From assembly GCA_023954375.1 (NCBI GenBank), contig JAMLIC010000022.1, positions 1 to 64,000 on the forward strand: a stretch of 64,000 nucleotides of DNA, in the 5' to 3' direction. The position numbers were made by a program, and so were the translations under genes. The notes beneath the pieces were generated by a model that was given only the letters and a program-made list of their open reading frames with translations, was not told the origin of the DNA and did not search any database. Below, piece by piece: positions 18,246-26,418 of this stretch (positions within the stretch are counted from its first letter, which is position 1; every line of letters begins with the position of its first letter). Source of the DNA: Planctomycetota bacterium (GTDB lineage: Bacteria; Planctomycetota; J058).

Positions 18246-19396
18246 CGACGGTCGTGCGTCGCCTCACCCCCGCGGGGCGCGGGGCCGTGGCCCTGCTGGG
18301 CCTCGAGGGGCCGGGCGCGGCGGGGGTGGTCGCGCGGCTGCTCCGGCGCGAGCTGCCCGCCACGGGGCGGGTGGCCGCCGGGCTGCTCGTGGACCTCGCC
18401 GGCGAACCTGTCGACGAGGTGCTCGTCGCCCGGTCGGCTCCCGACGCCTTCGAGGTGGGCTGTCACGGGGGTCCGGCGGTGGTCACCCGGGTGGTCGCCG
18501 CCCTCGTCGCCGCGGGCGCGCGCGAGGCGCCGGCCGCCCCGGGCGGCGCTCCGCTCGACCTCACCGCGGCCACCGATCGACCCGCCATGGAGGCGCTGGC
18601 GCTCCTGCCCGCGGCGCTGACCGAGCTCGGCTGCCGCGTCCTCCTGGCGCAGGCGCACGGGGCCCTCGCCCGGGCCACGCGCGACCTCGCGGCCCGTCTC
18701 GACGCCGAACTCGCCGCGGCTCAGGCCGGCGTGGACGCGCTCCTCGCCACCTGGCCGCTCGGGCGCGCCCTCACCGCGCCGCCGAGCGTGGTCCTCGTCG
18801 GCGCGGTGAACGCTGGCAAGAGCAGCCTGCTCAACGCGCTGCTCGGGCACGAGCGCGTCCTCGTCTCACCCGAGCCGGGGACGACCCGCGACGCGGTGGA
18901 GGAGGTCGCCGTCCTCGACGGCGTCCCGGCCCGCGTCAGCGACACCGCCGGCCAGCGCGAGGCGCGGGACCCCGTCGAGGCGGCCGGCGTGTCGCGGGCG
19001 GTCGCGGTGGCCGCCGGGGCCGACCTGCGGGTGGCCGTGGTCGACGCCGCCCTCGCTGGCGCCGACCTGCGGGAGGCGCTCGCTCGCGCCCGAGCGGCGG
19101 CGCCGCCGCGGATGGTCGCGCTCACCAAGGCGGACCTCCTCGACGCGGCCATCCGCGCGGCCGTCCTCGAGGCGGCGGCCGACCTCGCCCCGACCCTCGT
19201 GTCCGCCCGCAGCGGCGAGGGGGTCGCCGCGCTGCGCGGCCGGCTCCGGCGCGCGCTCACCGGGCCGCCGCTCGCCGACGACGCGCCGGTCCTCTTCACG
19301 TCCCGCCAGCAGGGCCTGGCCGCCGGCGCCGCCCGCGCGCTCCACCGCGGGGACCTGACGCGTGCCCGCGCCTGCCTCGGCGCCCTGGCTGGCTGA
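18242..19396 (+). CDS. mnmE: MnmE/TrmE-like tRNA-modification GTPase, short and lacking the C-terminal CxGK
   Basis: This 384-residue protein has the MnmE order of domains: an N-terminal folate-binding-type domain (about 1-110, with FEVGCHGGPAVV), a shortened helical domain and an inserted G domain (about 175-330). GTP motifs are GAVNAGKSSLLN (G1), PGTTRD (G2), DTAGQRE (G3), TKAD (G4) and SARSGEG (G5). Standard MnmE is about 450 residues and ends in FCIGK, whose Cys is needed for wobble-uridine modification; here the end is ARACLGALAG, so that motif is gone. The usual opening DTIAAxAT is also replaced by VVRRLTPAGRG. It may be a divergent MnmE with altered chemistry. It is coupled to the preceding frame by GTGA. 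Confidence 0.85.
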   Translation: MTTVVRRLTPAGRGAVALLGLEGPGAAGVVARLLRRELPATGRVAAGLLVDLAGEPVDEVLVARSAPDAFEVGCHGGPAVVTRVVAALVAAGAREAPAAPGGAPLDLTAATDRPAMEALALLPAALTELGCRVLLAQAHGALARATRDLAARLDAELAAAQAGVDALLATWPLGRALTAPPSVVLVGAVNAGKSSLLNALLGHERVLVSPEPGTTRDAVEEVAVLDGVPARVSDTAGQREARDPVEAAGVSRAVAVAAGADLRVAVVDAALAGADLREALARARAAAPPRMVALTKADLLDAAIRAAVLEAAADLAPTLVSARSGEGVAALRGRLRRALTGPPLADDAPVLFTSRQQGLAAGAARALHRGDLTRARACLGALAG

Positions 19397-19500
19397 GGGA
19401 CTTCACGCGCCCAGGCCCGGGCGCTCGGGCCGAGCGCGCCCCCTCGCGAGCGCGTCACGCATCACGGGCCGGCGGCCCCGGGCGACCCCATCTGGACCGA

Positions 19501-19532
19501 GCGCCCGCCGTGCCGTAAGGTTCGGCGGGCGC
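19501..19532 (+). promoter_or_regulatory. Leader hairpin upstream of pyrR
   Basis: GCGCCCGCCG (19501-19510) and CGGCGGGCGC (19523-19532) form a perfect 10-bp stem with a 12-base loop containing GTAAGG. It ends 18 bases before the pyrR start. No T-run follows, so it is not a classical attenuator terminator. I could not identify the known PyrR-binding loop in it. Confidence 0.45.
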
Positions 19533-19550
19533 CGCGCGCGCCCCGAGGGG

Positions 19551-20108
19551 GTGAACGTGGGCGCGGGTCGCAGGATCCTGGACAAGAAGGCCGTCGATGC
19601 GTGCATGGACCGGCTCGCCCGGGACATCCTCAAGCGCAGCCGGGGGCTCGACGACCTGGCCGTGATCGGGATCCGCCGGCGCGGCGTCCCGATCGCCGAG
19701 CGGGTGGCGGCGCGGATCAAGGAGCTCGAGGGCCATGCGCCGCGCACGGGCGCGCTCGACATCACGCTCTACCGCGACGACCTGACCCTGGTCGCCGCGC
19801 AGCCGGTCGTCTCCAAGACCGAGATCGACTACCCCGTCGAGGGGCTGCGCGTGGTCCTCTGCGACGACGTGCTCTTCACCGGGCGCACCGTGCGCGCGGC
19901 CATGGACGCGCTGCTCGCGATCGGCCGGCCGGCCCGGATCGAGCTGGCCGTGCTCGTCGACCGCGGGTTCCGGGAGCTGCCGGTCGAGGCGAACTACGTC
20001 GCCGAGCGCGTCGAGACGACGATCAACGAGGTCGTGAAGGTCCACCTCGCCGAGATCGACGGCGAGGACTTCGTCGAGGTCCTCACGATGGAGGAGAACG
20101 TCAAGTAG
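19551..20108 (+). CDS. pyrR: PyrR bifunctional pyrimidine regulator / uracil phosphoribosyltransferase
   Basis: This 185-residue type I phosphoribosyltransferase carries the PyrR hallmarks: GIRRRGVPIAERVA, DITLYRDDL, and the PRPP loop VLCDDVLFTGRTVRAAMDAL around residue 105. In Gram-positives PyrR binds pyr leader RNA when UMP is high. Here pyrR is directly followed by pyrB and pyrC (0 and -4 bases), so the three are one operon. The GTG at 19551 has GAGGGG just before it; a second GTG two codons later is also possible. Length agrees with the family (about 180). Enzymatic activity is well supported; RNA attenuation is not shown by the leader. Confidence 0.93.
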   Translation: MNVGAGRRILDKKAVDACMDRLARDILKRSRGLDDLAVIGIRRRGVPIAERVAARIKELEGHAPRTGALDITLYRDDLTLVAAQPVVSKTEIDYPVEGLRVVLCDDVLFTGRTVRAAMDALLAIGRPARIELAVLVDRGFRELPVEANYVAERVETTINEVVKVHLAEIDGEDFVEVLTMEENVK

Positions 20109-21107
20109 GTGACCGTCTCCGCCCCGGCGGCCGCCCGCGAGGATCGGCCGCACGTCGCCTGGACCCGCAAGGACCTGCTCGGCCTGCGCGAGCTGACCCG
20201 GGAGGAGCTCCTCGCGCTCCTCGACACCGCCAAGGGCTTCGCCGAGATCTCCACCCGCTCGATCCGCAAGGTGCCGACCCTGCGCGGGCGGGTGGTCGTG
20301 AACCTGTTCTTCGAGCCCTCCACCCGGACACGGCTCTCCTTCTCGCTGGCGGCGCAGCGCCTCTCGGCGGACGTGCTGGACTTCGGCAAGGAGGGCTCGT
20401 CCACCTCGAAGGGCGAGACCCTCGTCGACACGGCCCGGAACATCGAGGCCATGGGCGTCGACCTCTTCGTCGTGCGCCACGCGGCCCCCGGCGCCGCCGC
20501 CGTCCTGGCCCGCCACCTGCAGGCGTCCGTCGTCAACGCGGGCGACGGCGCTCACGAGCATCCGACTCAGGCGCTGCTCGACTGTTACACGATCCGCGAG
20601 CGCCTGGGCCGCGTCGACGGGCTGCACGTGGCGATCGTGGGCGACATCGGCCACAGCCGCGTCGCGCGCTCGAACATCTGGGCCCTCCAGAAGCTCGGCG
20701 CGAAGGTCACCGTGGTGGGGCCGCCGACGCTCGTCCCGGCGGCCTTCACGCAGCTCGGCGTGAACGTGTGCCACGACCTCGACGCCGTGCTGCCCGAGGT
20801 CGACGTCCTCAACATGCTGCGCATCCAGCGCGAGCGCGGCGGGGGCGGGCTCAACTTCCCCTCGGTCGAGGAGTACTCGCGGCTGTTCGGCCTCACCCAG
20901 CGCCGCCTCGAGCGGGCCAGGAAGGACGTCCTGATCATGCACCCGGGGCCGCTCAACCGAGGGGTCGAGATCGCGCCGGAGGTCGCCGACGGCCCGAACA
21001 GCGTGATCCTCCAGCAGGTCTCCGCGGGGCTCGCCGTGCGCATGGCCGCCCTGTTCCTCTGCTCCCTGGCGCAGTCGAAGCCCGAGGCGGCGGCGGAGGG
21101 CGTGTGA
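20109..21107 (+). CDS. pyrB: Aspartate carbamoyltransferase catalytic subunit
   Basis: This 332-residue enzyme of UMP synthesis condenses carbamoyl phosphate and aspartate. The carbamoyl-phosphate site reads [12 protein letters not shown], the K-loop region is [13 protein letters not shown], and [10 protein letters not shown] and the aspartate-site MLRIQRER follow; [11 protein letters not shown] is near the C-terminus. It is about 20 residues longer than the Escherichia coli protein at the N-terminus. The GTG start immediately follows the pyrR TAG. No pyrI regulatory chain is present. Its stop overlaps pyrC as GTGA. Confidence 0.97.
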   Translation: MTVSAPAAAREDRPHVAWTRKDLLGLRELTREELLALLDTAKGFAEISTRSIRKVPTLRGRVVVNLFFEPSTRTRLSFSLAAQRLSADVLDFGKEGSSTSKGETLVDTARNIEAMGVDLFVVRHAAPGAAAVLARHLQASVVNAGDGAHEHPTQALLDCYTIRERLGRVDGLHVAIVGDIGHSRVARSNIWALQKLGAKVTVVGPPTLVPAAFTQLGVNVCHDLDAVLPEVDVLNMLRIQRERGGGGLNFPSVEEYSRLFGLTQRRLERARKDVLIMHPGPLNRGVEIAPEVADGPNSVILQQVSAGLAVRMAALFLCSLAQSKPEAAAEGV

Positions 21108-22402
21108 GCGAGACGCTGCTGATCGCCCACGGGCGCGTCGTCGATCCGGCGCGCGGCGTCGACGGCGCGCTCGACGTGCTCGTCGAGGACGGCAAGGTCC
21201 GCGCCGTCGCGCCCAACCTGCTGCGCGAGGGCCGCTACGACCGGGTCATCGACGCCGCCGGGATGGTCGTCGCGCCGGGGCTCGTCGACATGCACGTCCA
21301 CTTCCGCGAGCCCGGACGCGAGGCGGACGAGACGATCGCCACCGGCGCCGCGGCCGCCGTGCGCGGCGGCTTCACCAGCGTCGCGGTCATGCCCAACACG
21401 GAGCCGGCCGTCGACGACCAGGCCGACGCCGAGTTCCAGGTCCTCCAGGGCAAGCGCGCGGGGAAGGCGCGCATCTACCCGATCGGCGCGGTGACCCGCG
21501 AGCGCAAGGGCGAGGCGCTCTCCGAGATGGACGGGCTCGTCCGCGGCGGCGCCGTCGCGTTCTCGGACGACGGCGACCCCGTCCGCTCGGCCGAGGTCAT
21601 GCGGTGCGCGCTGCTCTACGCCAAGATGCTCGGGCGCGTGGTCATCCAGCACGCCGAGGACCCGGACCTCGCCAAGAACGGCGCGATGAACGCCGGGCTC
21701 GTGTCGCTCATGCTCGGCCTCTCCGGCAAGTCGGCCGCCTCCGAGGAGGTCATGGTCGCCCGCGACATCACCCTGGCGAGCATCACGGGCGGGCGGCTGC
21801 ACATCGCCCACTGCTCGACCGCGGGCTCGGTCGAGCTCGTGCGGCAGGCCAAGCGGCGCGGGCTCAAGGTCACCTGCGAGGCCTGCCCGCACCACTTCTC
21901 GCTCACCGACCAGGCGGTGTGCAGCTTCGACCCGAACTTCAAGATGAACCCGCCCCTGCGCACGCAGCAGGACCTCGAGGCGCTCGTCGAGGGGCTCCTC
22001 GATGGCACGATCGATGCCATCGCCTCGGATCACGCGCCCCACTCGCGGGAGAAGAAGGAGGTCGAGTTCCAGGACGCCCCCAACGGCGTCATCGGGCTGG
22101 AGACCATGGTGCCGGTCTCGGTGACCAAGCTCCTCGTCGAGCGCGGCATGAAGCTCGCCCGCCTGATCGAGCTCCTCTCCACGGGCCCGGCGCGGATCCT
22201 CGGGCTCCCGGCCGGGTCCCTCGCCCCCGGCGCGCCGGCCGACGTGGCGGTCCTCGACCTCGACACCACCTACACGATCGAGCCCCGCTTCCGCTCGCGC
22301 TCGAGCAACTGCCCGTTCGTGGGCTGGCAGGTGCGGGGCCGCGCGATGTGGACGGTCGTCGGCGGTCGTGTGGTCTACGACCGCGCGGCCGAGGACCACT
22401 GA
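21104..22402 (+). CDS. pyrC: Dihydroorotase (class I)
   Basis: This 432-residue zinc amidohydrolase catalyses the third step of pyrimidine synthesis. Metal ligands lie in [10 protein letters not shown] (two His), FSDDGDPV (the Asp of class I enzymes), [15 protein letters not shown] and ASDHAPH. Substrate contacts NTEPAVDD and the C-terminal [11 protein letters not shown] are conserved. The GTG at 21104 overlaps the pyrB stop. Class I dihydroorotases often associate with PyrB, in keeping with their coupling here. It converges on the HNH-RuvB gene with a 7-base gap. Confidence 0.97.
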   Translation: MSETLLIAHGRVVDPARGVDGALDVLVEDGKVRAVAPNLLREGRYDRVIDAAGMVVAPGLVDMHVHFREPGREADETIATGAAAAVRGGFTSVAVMPNTEPAVDDQADAEFQVLQGKRAGKARIYPIGAVTRERKGEALSEMDGLVRGGAVAFSDDGDPVRSAEVMRCALLYAKMLGRVVIQHAEDPDLAKNGAMNAGLVSLMLGLSGKSAASEEVMVARDITLASITGGRLHIAHCSTAGSVELVRQAKRRGLKVTCEACPHHFSLTDQAVCSFDPNFKMNPPLRTQQDLEALVEGLLDGTIDAIASDHAPHSREKKEVEFQDAPNGVIGLETMVPVSVTKLLVERGMKLARLIELLSTGPARILGLPAGSLAPGAPADVAVLDLDTTYTIEPRFRSRSSNCPFVGWQVRGRAMWTVVGGRVVYDRAAEDH

Positions 22403-22409
22403 CGGACGC

Positions 22410-24707
22410 TCAGCCCGCCTTGCGGGCGATCGCGTCGGCGGGGGCAGCCAGGACCCGTCCGAGCGGCGTGATCTCCACGAGCCCGCGCCGGACGAGGATC
22501 GGCTCGTGGATGGTCCTCAGCGCCTCCTCGCTCACGTCGAGCCGAGCGGCCAGGGTGCCGAGCCCGAGCGGCCGACCGGACTGCTGGAGCTCCCGCACGT
22601 ACGCCCGCTCGATCCCGTCGAGTCCGACGGCGTCCACCTGCTCCCGCCGGAGCGCACGTTCGACGAGCCGCTCGTCCACCGTCGTCACGCCCTCGACCGC
22701 GGCCTCATCGCGCACGGTCCCCAGCAGCGCCAGCGCTCCCCGTGGGGTCTCCCGGGAGGCGCGCGCGAGCTGCTCCGCCGCGGCGGGCGTGAGCTCGAGG
22801 CCCGCGCGCCGCGATGCGCGCGACACGATCGTCGCGAGCTCGCCCGTGCCATAGGGCTCGAGCCTCAGCACGCGGAGGCGCCCCAGCAGCGGCCGCGGGA
22901 GCCTGTCTGGGTCGGTCGTGGCGCCCACGAGCGTCAAAGGGGCGAGTCGAAGCCGGACGGTCCGCATCCGCAGACCTTGCCGAACGGGCAGGCTCACCGT
23001 GCCCCTGTCGAGCGCCTCGTACAGGACCTCGGCCGCGCGCGGCGGGATGGCGTGGAGCTCGTCGACGAACAGGACCCCGCCACGCCGGAGCGAGGCCAAC
23101 GCGCGGACCAGCGCGTCAGGCGTCCGCAGGTGCGGCGCCGGCAGCTCGGCCAGCGGCGCGCCGAGCTCGGCCGCGACCGCCCGCGCGAACGAAGACTTCC
23201 CGAGGCCCGGCGGCCCCACGAACAGGAGGCTCCTCAGCGGCTCGCCTCGGCGCCCCGCCGCGGCGATCGCCAGCGCCAGGCGCTCTCGGACGGCGGATTG
23301 ACCCACCAGCGCGTCGAGGCCGCTAGACTCGCTCCGGTCAGCCAGGGGGAGCTTCGACGCCGCCCCCGCGCCGTCCTCGAGCTCCCGCGGCGCGCCGGGC
23401 GTGAGCATGAGCTCCCCCTGCCGCTCGTTCCAGGAGAGCAGGTGCTCGTGACGCGCCCACCAGGAGGTGTCGACCTCCGGCGGCAGACGGTCGAGGTCGA
23501 CGAGCTCCGACGCCGGCTTCGCTGCCGCCGGTACGAAGTGGAGCTCGACTGGAGTGAGGGGCACCTGCTCGACCGGACGGCCCGTCCGGTCGAGGAACCG
23601 CAGGGCTCCTTCCGGGTCGCCCAGCGCGATCAGCAGCCGCGCGTGGATGAGCGCGTGACACGGCTCGCAGACGCTGAGCAGGTTGGACCGCTCCGTCCTT
23701 CCTCCGTAGCTGCGCCAGACCAGGTGATGGACGGTCAAGCGCTCCCGGGAGCCGCAGCAGCGACACTGGTAGCCGTCCCGGCCGAGGACCTCGTCGCGCA
23801 GCGCCGGGCTGGTCGCGGGGGCTCGCAGGTGCGCGGGGACGAGCGATCCGCCGTTCGCCGGGTCGAGCACCGCGGCGTCCTCCTGCTTCGGGTCTACCAC
23901 CCCCGGCTCGTCGGACGGACGCCTCTCGAGCCCCGCCGTCAGCTCGCGCAGGTCGATCGTGACCTCCTCGCCCTCCTCCCCGATCGTGGCCACGCTGAGG
24001 CCTTCACGTCCCGGGGCCCCGCGGGGCCAGGCGTGAAGCAAGTAGTGCCGGTCGTTGACCGGTCGCCAGCCCGGTACGCTCCCGTCGGGTCGCATGCGCA
24101 GGATCCACTGCGCGACCTCCATCATCATGTCCTGGTCCGTGAGCCGCTCGCCGCACGCCGCCTCGAGCTTCTCTCGCGCCCGCCGCCAGACCTCGTAGCG
24201 GGTCGGTGTCAGGTCCGCCCCCACGCGTTGACGGGGTTCGTGGATCGTGCGCCGCTCGGGCGCGGTGGGGAGGTCGCCCTTCTCGCGCCGCGCCACCTGA
24301 CGCTCGAGCTCTCTGGTCGTATGCGTCGCCGCCCAGTTCGCCCAGGCTCGGTCGGTCTCCGGAGTGGCGATCGTGACCAGGACCTTCACGTGGGTCCAGG
24401 TGAGGCGATCGCTCGCGAAACCCGCGTCGATCTCGGGGAGTGAGCGGAGCGCCCGCCCCGTGGCGATCAGGTTCCGCGCCGTGGAGACCGGCAGCCTGAG
24501 CCGGTGCCTCGCGAAGTGCTTCAGGGTGGGGTGCCCGAGCTCGAGATAACCTCGGCGATCGGCGAGATCCGCAAGGTAGAACGCCGCGACGCGGGCACCT
24601 ACATCACCTCCACGCAGCGCGGACTGGGCCCGCGACGCGGCGAGCTCGGGCGCGAGACCCTCGCGCAGCTCCGTCTCGAGGGCGACGGTCGGGGAGTGGC
24701 TTCGCAT
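22410..24707 (-). CDS. HNH endonuclease fused to a RuvB-type AAA+ branch-migration helicase
   Basis: This 765-residue protein has three parts. Residues 1-170 resemble the helical domain that precedes many HNH nucleases (LADLADRRGYLELGHPT, DRLTWTHVKVLVTIATPE). Residues 300-355 are an HNH nuclease with zinc knuckles: YQCRCCG, LTVHHLVWRSYGG, SNLLSVCEPCHALIH, with the His-His, Asn and final His all present. Residues 465-765 match RuvB end to end: LDALVGQSAVRERL, Walker A VGPPGLGKSS (about 496-506), Walker B LFVDELHAI, sensor 1 LTLVGATTDPDR, then the winged helix LGLGTLAARLDVSEEALRTI and GLVEITPLGRVLA. The ATG at 24707 has a strong CGGAGGAA ribosome site. A DNA-targeting role, possibly at branched DNA, is inferred. 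Confidence 0.88.
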   Translation of the reverse strand: MRSHSPTVALETELREGLAPELAASRAQSALRGGDVGARVAAFYLADLADRRGYLELGHPTLKHFARHRLRLPVSTARNLIATGRALRSLPEIDAGFASDRLTWTHVKVLVTIATPETDRAWANWAATHTTRELERQVARREKGDLPTAPERRTIHEPRQRVGADLTPTRYEVWRRAREKLEAACGERLTDQDMMMEVAQWILRMRPDGSVPGWRPVNDRHYLLHAWPRGAPGREGLSVATIGEEGEEVTIDLRELTAGLERRPSDEPGVVDPKQEDAAVLDPANGGSLVPAHLRAPATSPALRDEVLGRDGYQCRCCGSRERLTVHHLVWRSYGGRTERSNLLSVCEPCHALIHARLLIALGDPEGALRFLDRTGRPVEQVPLTPVELHFVPAAAKPASELVDLDRLPPEVDTSWWARHEHLLSWNERQGELMLTPGAPRELEDGAGAASKLPLADRSESSGLDALVGQSAVRERLALAIAAAGRRGEPLRSLLFVGPPGLGKSSFARAVAAELGAPLAELPAPHLRTPDALVRALASLRRGGVLFVDELHAIPPRAAEVLYEALDRGTVSLPVRQGLRMRTVRLRLAPLTLVGATTDPDRLPRPLLGRLRVLRLEPYGTGELATIVSRASRRAGLELTPAAAEQLARASRETPRGALALLGTVRDEAAVEGVTTVDERLVERALRREQVDAVGLDGIERAYVRELQQSGRPLGLGTLAARLDVSEEALRTIHEPILVRRGLVEITPLGRVLAAPADAIARKAG

Positions 24708-24726
24708 GGCTCTTCCTCCGCCCGCG

Positions 24727-24732
24727 AGTCTA
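24727..24732 (-). promoter_or_regulatory. Candidate -10 element of the HNH-RuvB gene
   Basis: TAGACT on the minus strand lies 19 bases before the ATG at 24707, with the GGAGGAA ribosome site between. No -35 at proper spacing is convincing. Confidence 0.4.
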
Positions 24733-24804
24733 GCAACGAGCCCTGACAACTCACGAACCTCACGAGGCCGCCCGAGCCATCGAGCGTGCGGCATCCGCTC
24801 TCAA

Positions 24805-24826
24805 AGCGCTCCGCGCGGGTAGCTCC
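24805..24826. repeat. 22-base intergenic repeat, copy 2
   Basis: This is identical to 3021-3042. It lies between the HNH-RuvB gene and the phosphotransferase gene, 59 bases before the latter's start. The bases after it differ from those after copy 1 apart from a shared CCGCAC. Confidence 0.7.
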
Positions 24827-24885
24827 CGGCAGGCCCCGCACGCGCCACGCGACAGGGCCCGGCGCTTGCCACGTCCAGGCTCCCC

Positions 24886-25818
24886 ATGACGCGCCTTCTT
24901 CCGGTGTTCACGACCGAGGCCGACTACGCGAGGCTCCGGTGGACCTCTGGCGCCTGGGCGCCGGCGCTCGAGGCGCTCTGTGTCCGGCACGACCTCGACC
25001 CGACCTCCTTCGTCCGCGCCGGGGATGGGACGCACGTCGTCTACCTCGGGCCGGGGGTCGTCCTCAAGCTCTTCGTCCACCTGTGGGCCGACGACGCCGC
25101 CCGCGAGCGCGCCGCCCTGCGGGCGATCGACGGCCGCCTCCCCGTTCCGCGTGTCCTGGCCGAGGGCGACCTGGAGGGTTGGCCGTACGTGCTGATCGAG
25201 CGCCTCCCCGGCATCGCGATCAAGCATGTGTGGGCCGACCTCGACCGGACCGACCAGGAGGCGCTCGCGGAGGAGGTCGGCGCGTTCGCGCGGCGCCTGC
25301 ACGACGAGGTCGCGCCGGGGCAGGGATGGGCGCAGCCGACCTGGGACGACTTCATCGCTGACCGCCGGGCGCGGTGCCTGGAGCACCACGCCAGGCGCGG
25401 CGCGACGCGCGAGTGGCTGGAGCGGATCGAGGCCTGGCTCGCCGGGCTGCCGCCCGTCGCGCCGACCGACCTCCGGCCGCGGCTCCTGCACGCCGACTTG
25501 ACGCACGACCACCTGCTGGTCGAGCAGGTCGATGGTCGGTGGCGCCTCCGCGGCGTCATCGACTGGGCCGACGCGCAGGCGGGCGACCCGCTGTACGACC
25601 TCGCCGTCCTGGCCGTGTTCCTGGCGCAGGGCCGCTCGACCGTCGGCCGCGCCCTCCGGCGGGGGTACGGGCTACCGGACGACGAGGCCACCGCGCGCCG
25701 CCTGCTCGAGCACGCGCTCCTGCACCGGTTCGGGCACATCGCCGGCATCCTGCGTCTCGCCCATGGCCCGCAGGCCCAGGACCTGGCCGCGCTCCAGGCC
25801 GCCCTGTGGGGCGCCTGA
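24886..25818 (+). CDS. Aminoglycoside-phosphotransferase-family (APH) kinase-like protein
   Basis: This 310-residue protein has the APH/choline-kinase fold: a nucleotide-loop region GDGTHVVYLGPGVVLKLF with the ATP-binding Lys, the linker YVLIERLPG, the catalytic motif LLHADLTHDHLL and the metal motif VIDWADAQAGDPLYDLA. Catalytic Asp is present, but the usual Asn of HGDLxxxN is His (HADLTHDH), a variant seen in some APH relatives. The substrate cannot be inferred; the family covers antibiotics, sugars, choline and homoserine. The ATG is close behind the 22-base repeat. It precedes the VanZ-like gene by 56 bases, but that gene has its own -10-like element. Confidence 0.88.
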   Translation: MTRLLPVFTTEADYARLRWTSGAWAPALEALCVRHDLDPTSFVRAGDGTHVVYLGPGVVLKLFVHLWADDAARERAALRAIDGRLPVPRVLAEGDLEGWPYVLIERLPGIAIKHVWADLDRTDQEALAEEVGAFARRLHDEVAPGQGWAQPTWDDFIADRRARCLEHHARRGATREWLERIEAWLAGLPPVAPTDLRPRLLHADLTHDHLLVEQVDGRWRLRGVIDWADAQAGDPLYDLAVLAVFLAQGRSTVGRALRRGYGLPDDEATARRLLEHALLHRFGHIAGILRLAHGPQAQDLAALQAALWGA

Positions 25819-25862
25819 TCGACGCGTCGTGGGCCGCGCTCCCGCGCGCGCAGCCTCGCGTA

Positions 25863-25868
25863 TAGAAT
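25863..25868 (+). promoter_or_regulatory. -10 element giving a probable leaderless VanZ-like mRNA
   Basis: TAGAAT within GTATAGAATC ends 6 bases before the GTG at 25875. No ribosome site fits in the gap, so transcription would begin at or next to the start codon. Confidence 0.5.
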
Positions 25869-25874
25869 CGCCTC

Positions 25875-26303
25875 GTGGAGACGGCCGAGGAGCACCGGAG
25901 GGCCCCGCGGGGCGCCCGCATCATGGCGTGGGGGCTGGCGGCCGGCTGGGCCGCGCTGATCTTCGTCGCCTCCTCGATCCCCAGGGGGGCCGGCGTGCCC
26001 CTGCCCGGCGCCGGCACCGACAAGGTCGTCCACGCGGGCGTGTTCGCCGTCCTCGGCGCGCTCCTTGCCCTGGCGCTCCGCGCCGAGGGGCTCCGGCGCT
26101 GGCGGGCGGCGGGAGCGGCGGCGCTCCTGGGCCTGGCCTACGGCGCCCTCGACGAGGTCCACCAGGCCTTCACGCCGGGGCGGTCGATGGACGCCGAGGA
26201 CGTCGTCGCGGACGCCGCCGGCGCGGCCCTCGGGGCGCTCGTCGGCAGCGGCCGGGCCGCCGAGGTCGTGCTGGCCCGCTGGCCGCGGGAGGAGCGTCGA
26301 TGA
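25875..26303 (+). CDS. VanZ-like membrane protein
   Basis: This 142-residue protein has about four hydrophobic segments and the VanZ-family pattern: FVASSIPRG after the first helix, DKVVHAGVFAVLGALL, and GALDEVHQAFTPGRSMDAEDVVAD before the last helix. VanZ itself gives low-level teicoplanin resistance, but most family members have no known role. Length is normal. The GTG start lies 6 bases after a TAGAAT element. SurE follows after about 115 bases. Confidence 0.88.
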   Translation: METAEEHRRAPRGARIMAWGLAAGWAALIFVASSIPRGAGVPLPGAGTDKVVHAGVFAVLGALLALALRAEGLRRWRAAGAAALLGLAYGALDEVHQAFTPGRSMDAEDVVADAAGAALGALVGSGRAAEVVLARWPREERR

Positions 26304-26418
26304 CGGTGTGTCGCCGGAGCGAGCGGAGGCCCACGGCTGCGTCCGTGCCCGGGGACGGGGGCGGCAGCAGGCGGCCAGCGCAGCCGCGGGACCGGAGCTC
26401 GCGGAGGCGGGACAGACG

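Noticed and set aside
19397-19550. Bacillus-type PyrR attenuator
   Set aside because: The conserved PyrR-binding loop and a terminator with a T-run are both absent.
22410-24707. Homing endonuclease or intein in a ruvB gene
   Set aside because: The HNH part precedes a complete RuvB rather than interrupting it, and no splicing-junction residues are seen.
24786-25361. Other frames over the phosphotransferase start
   Set aside because: They are low-complexity shadows of the APH-type gene.
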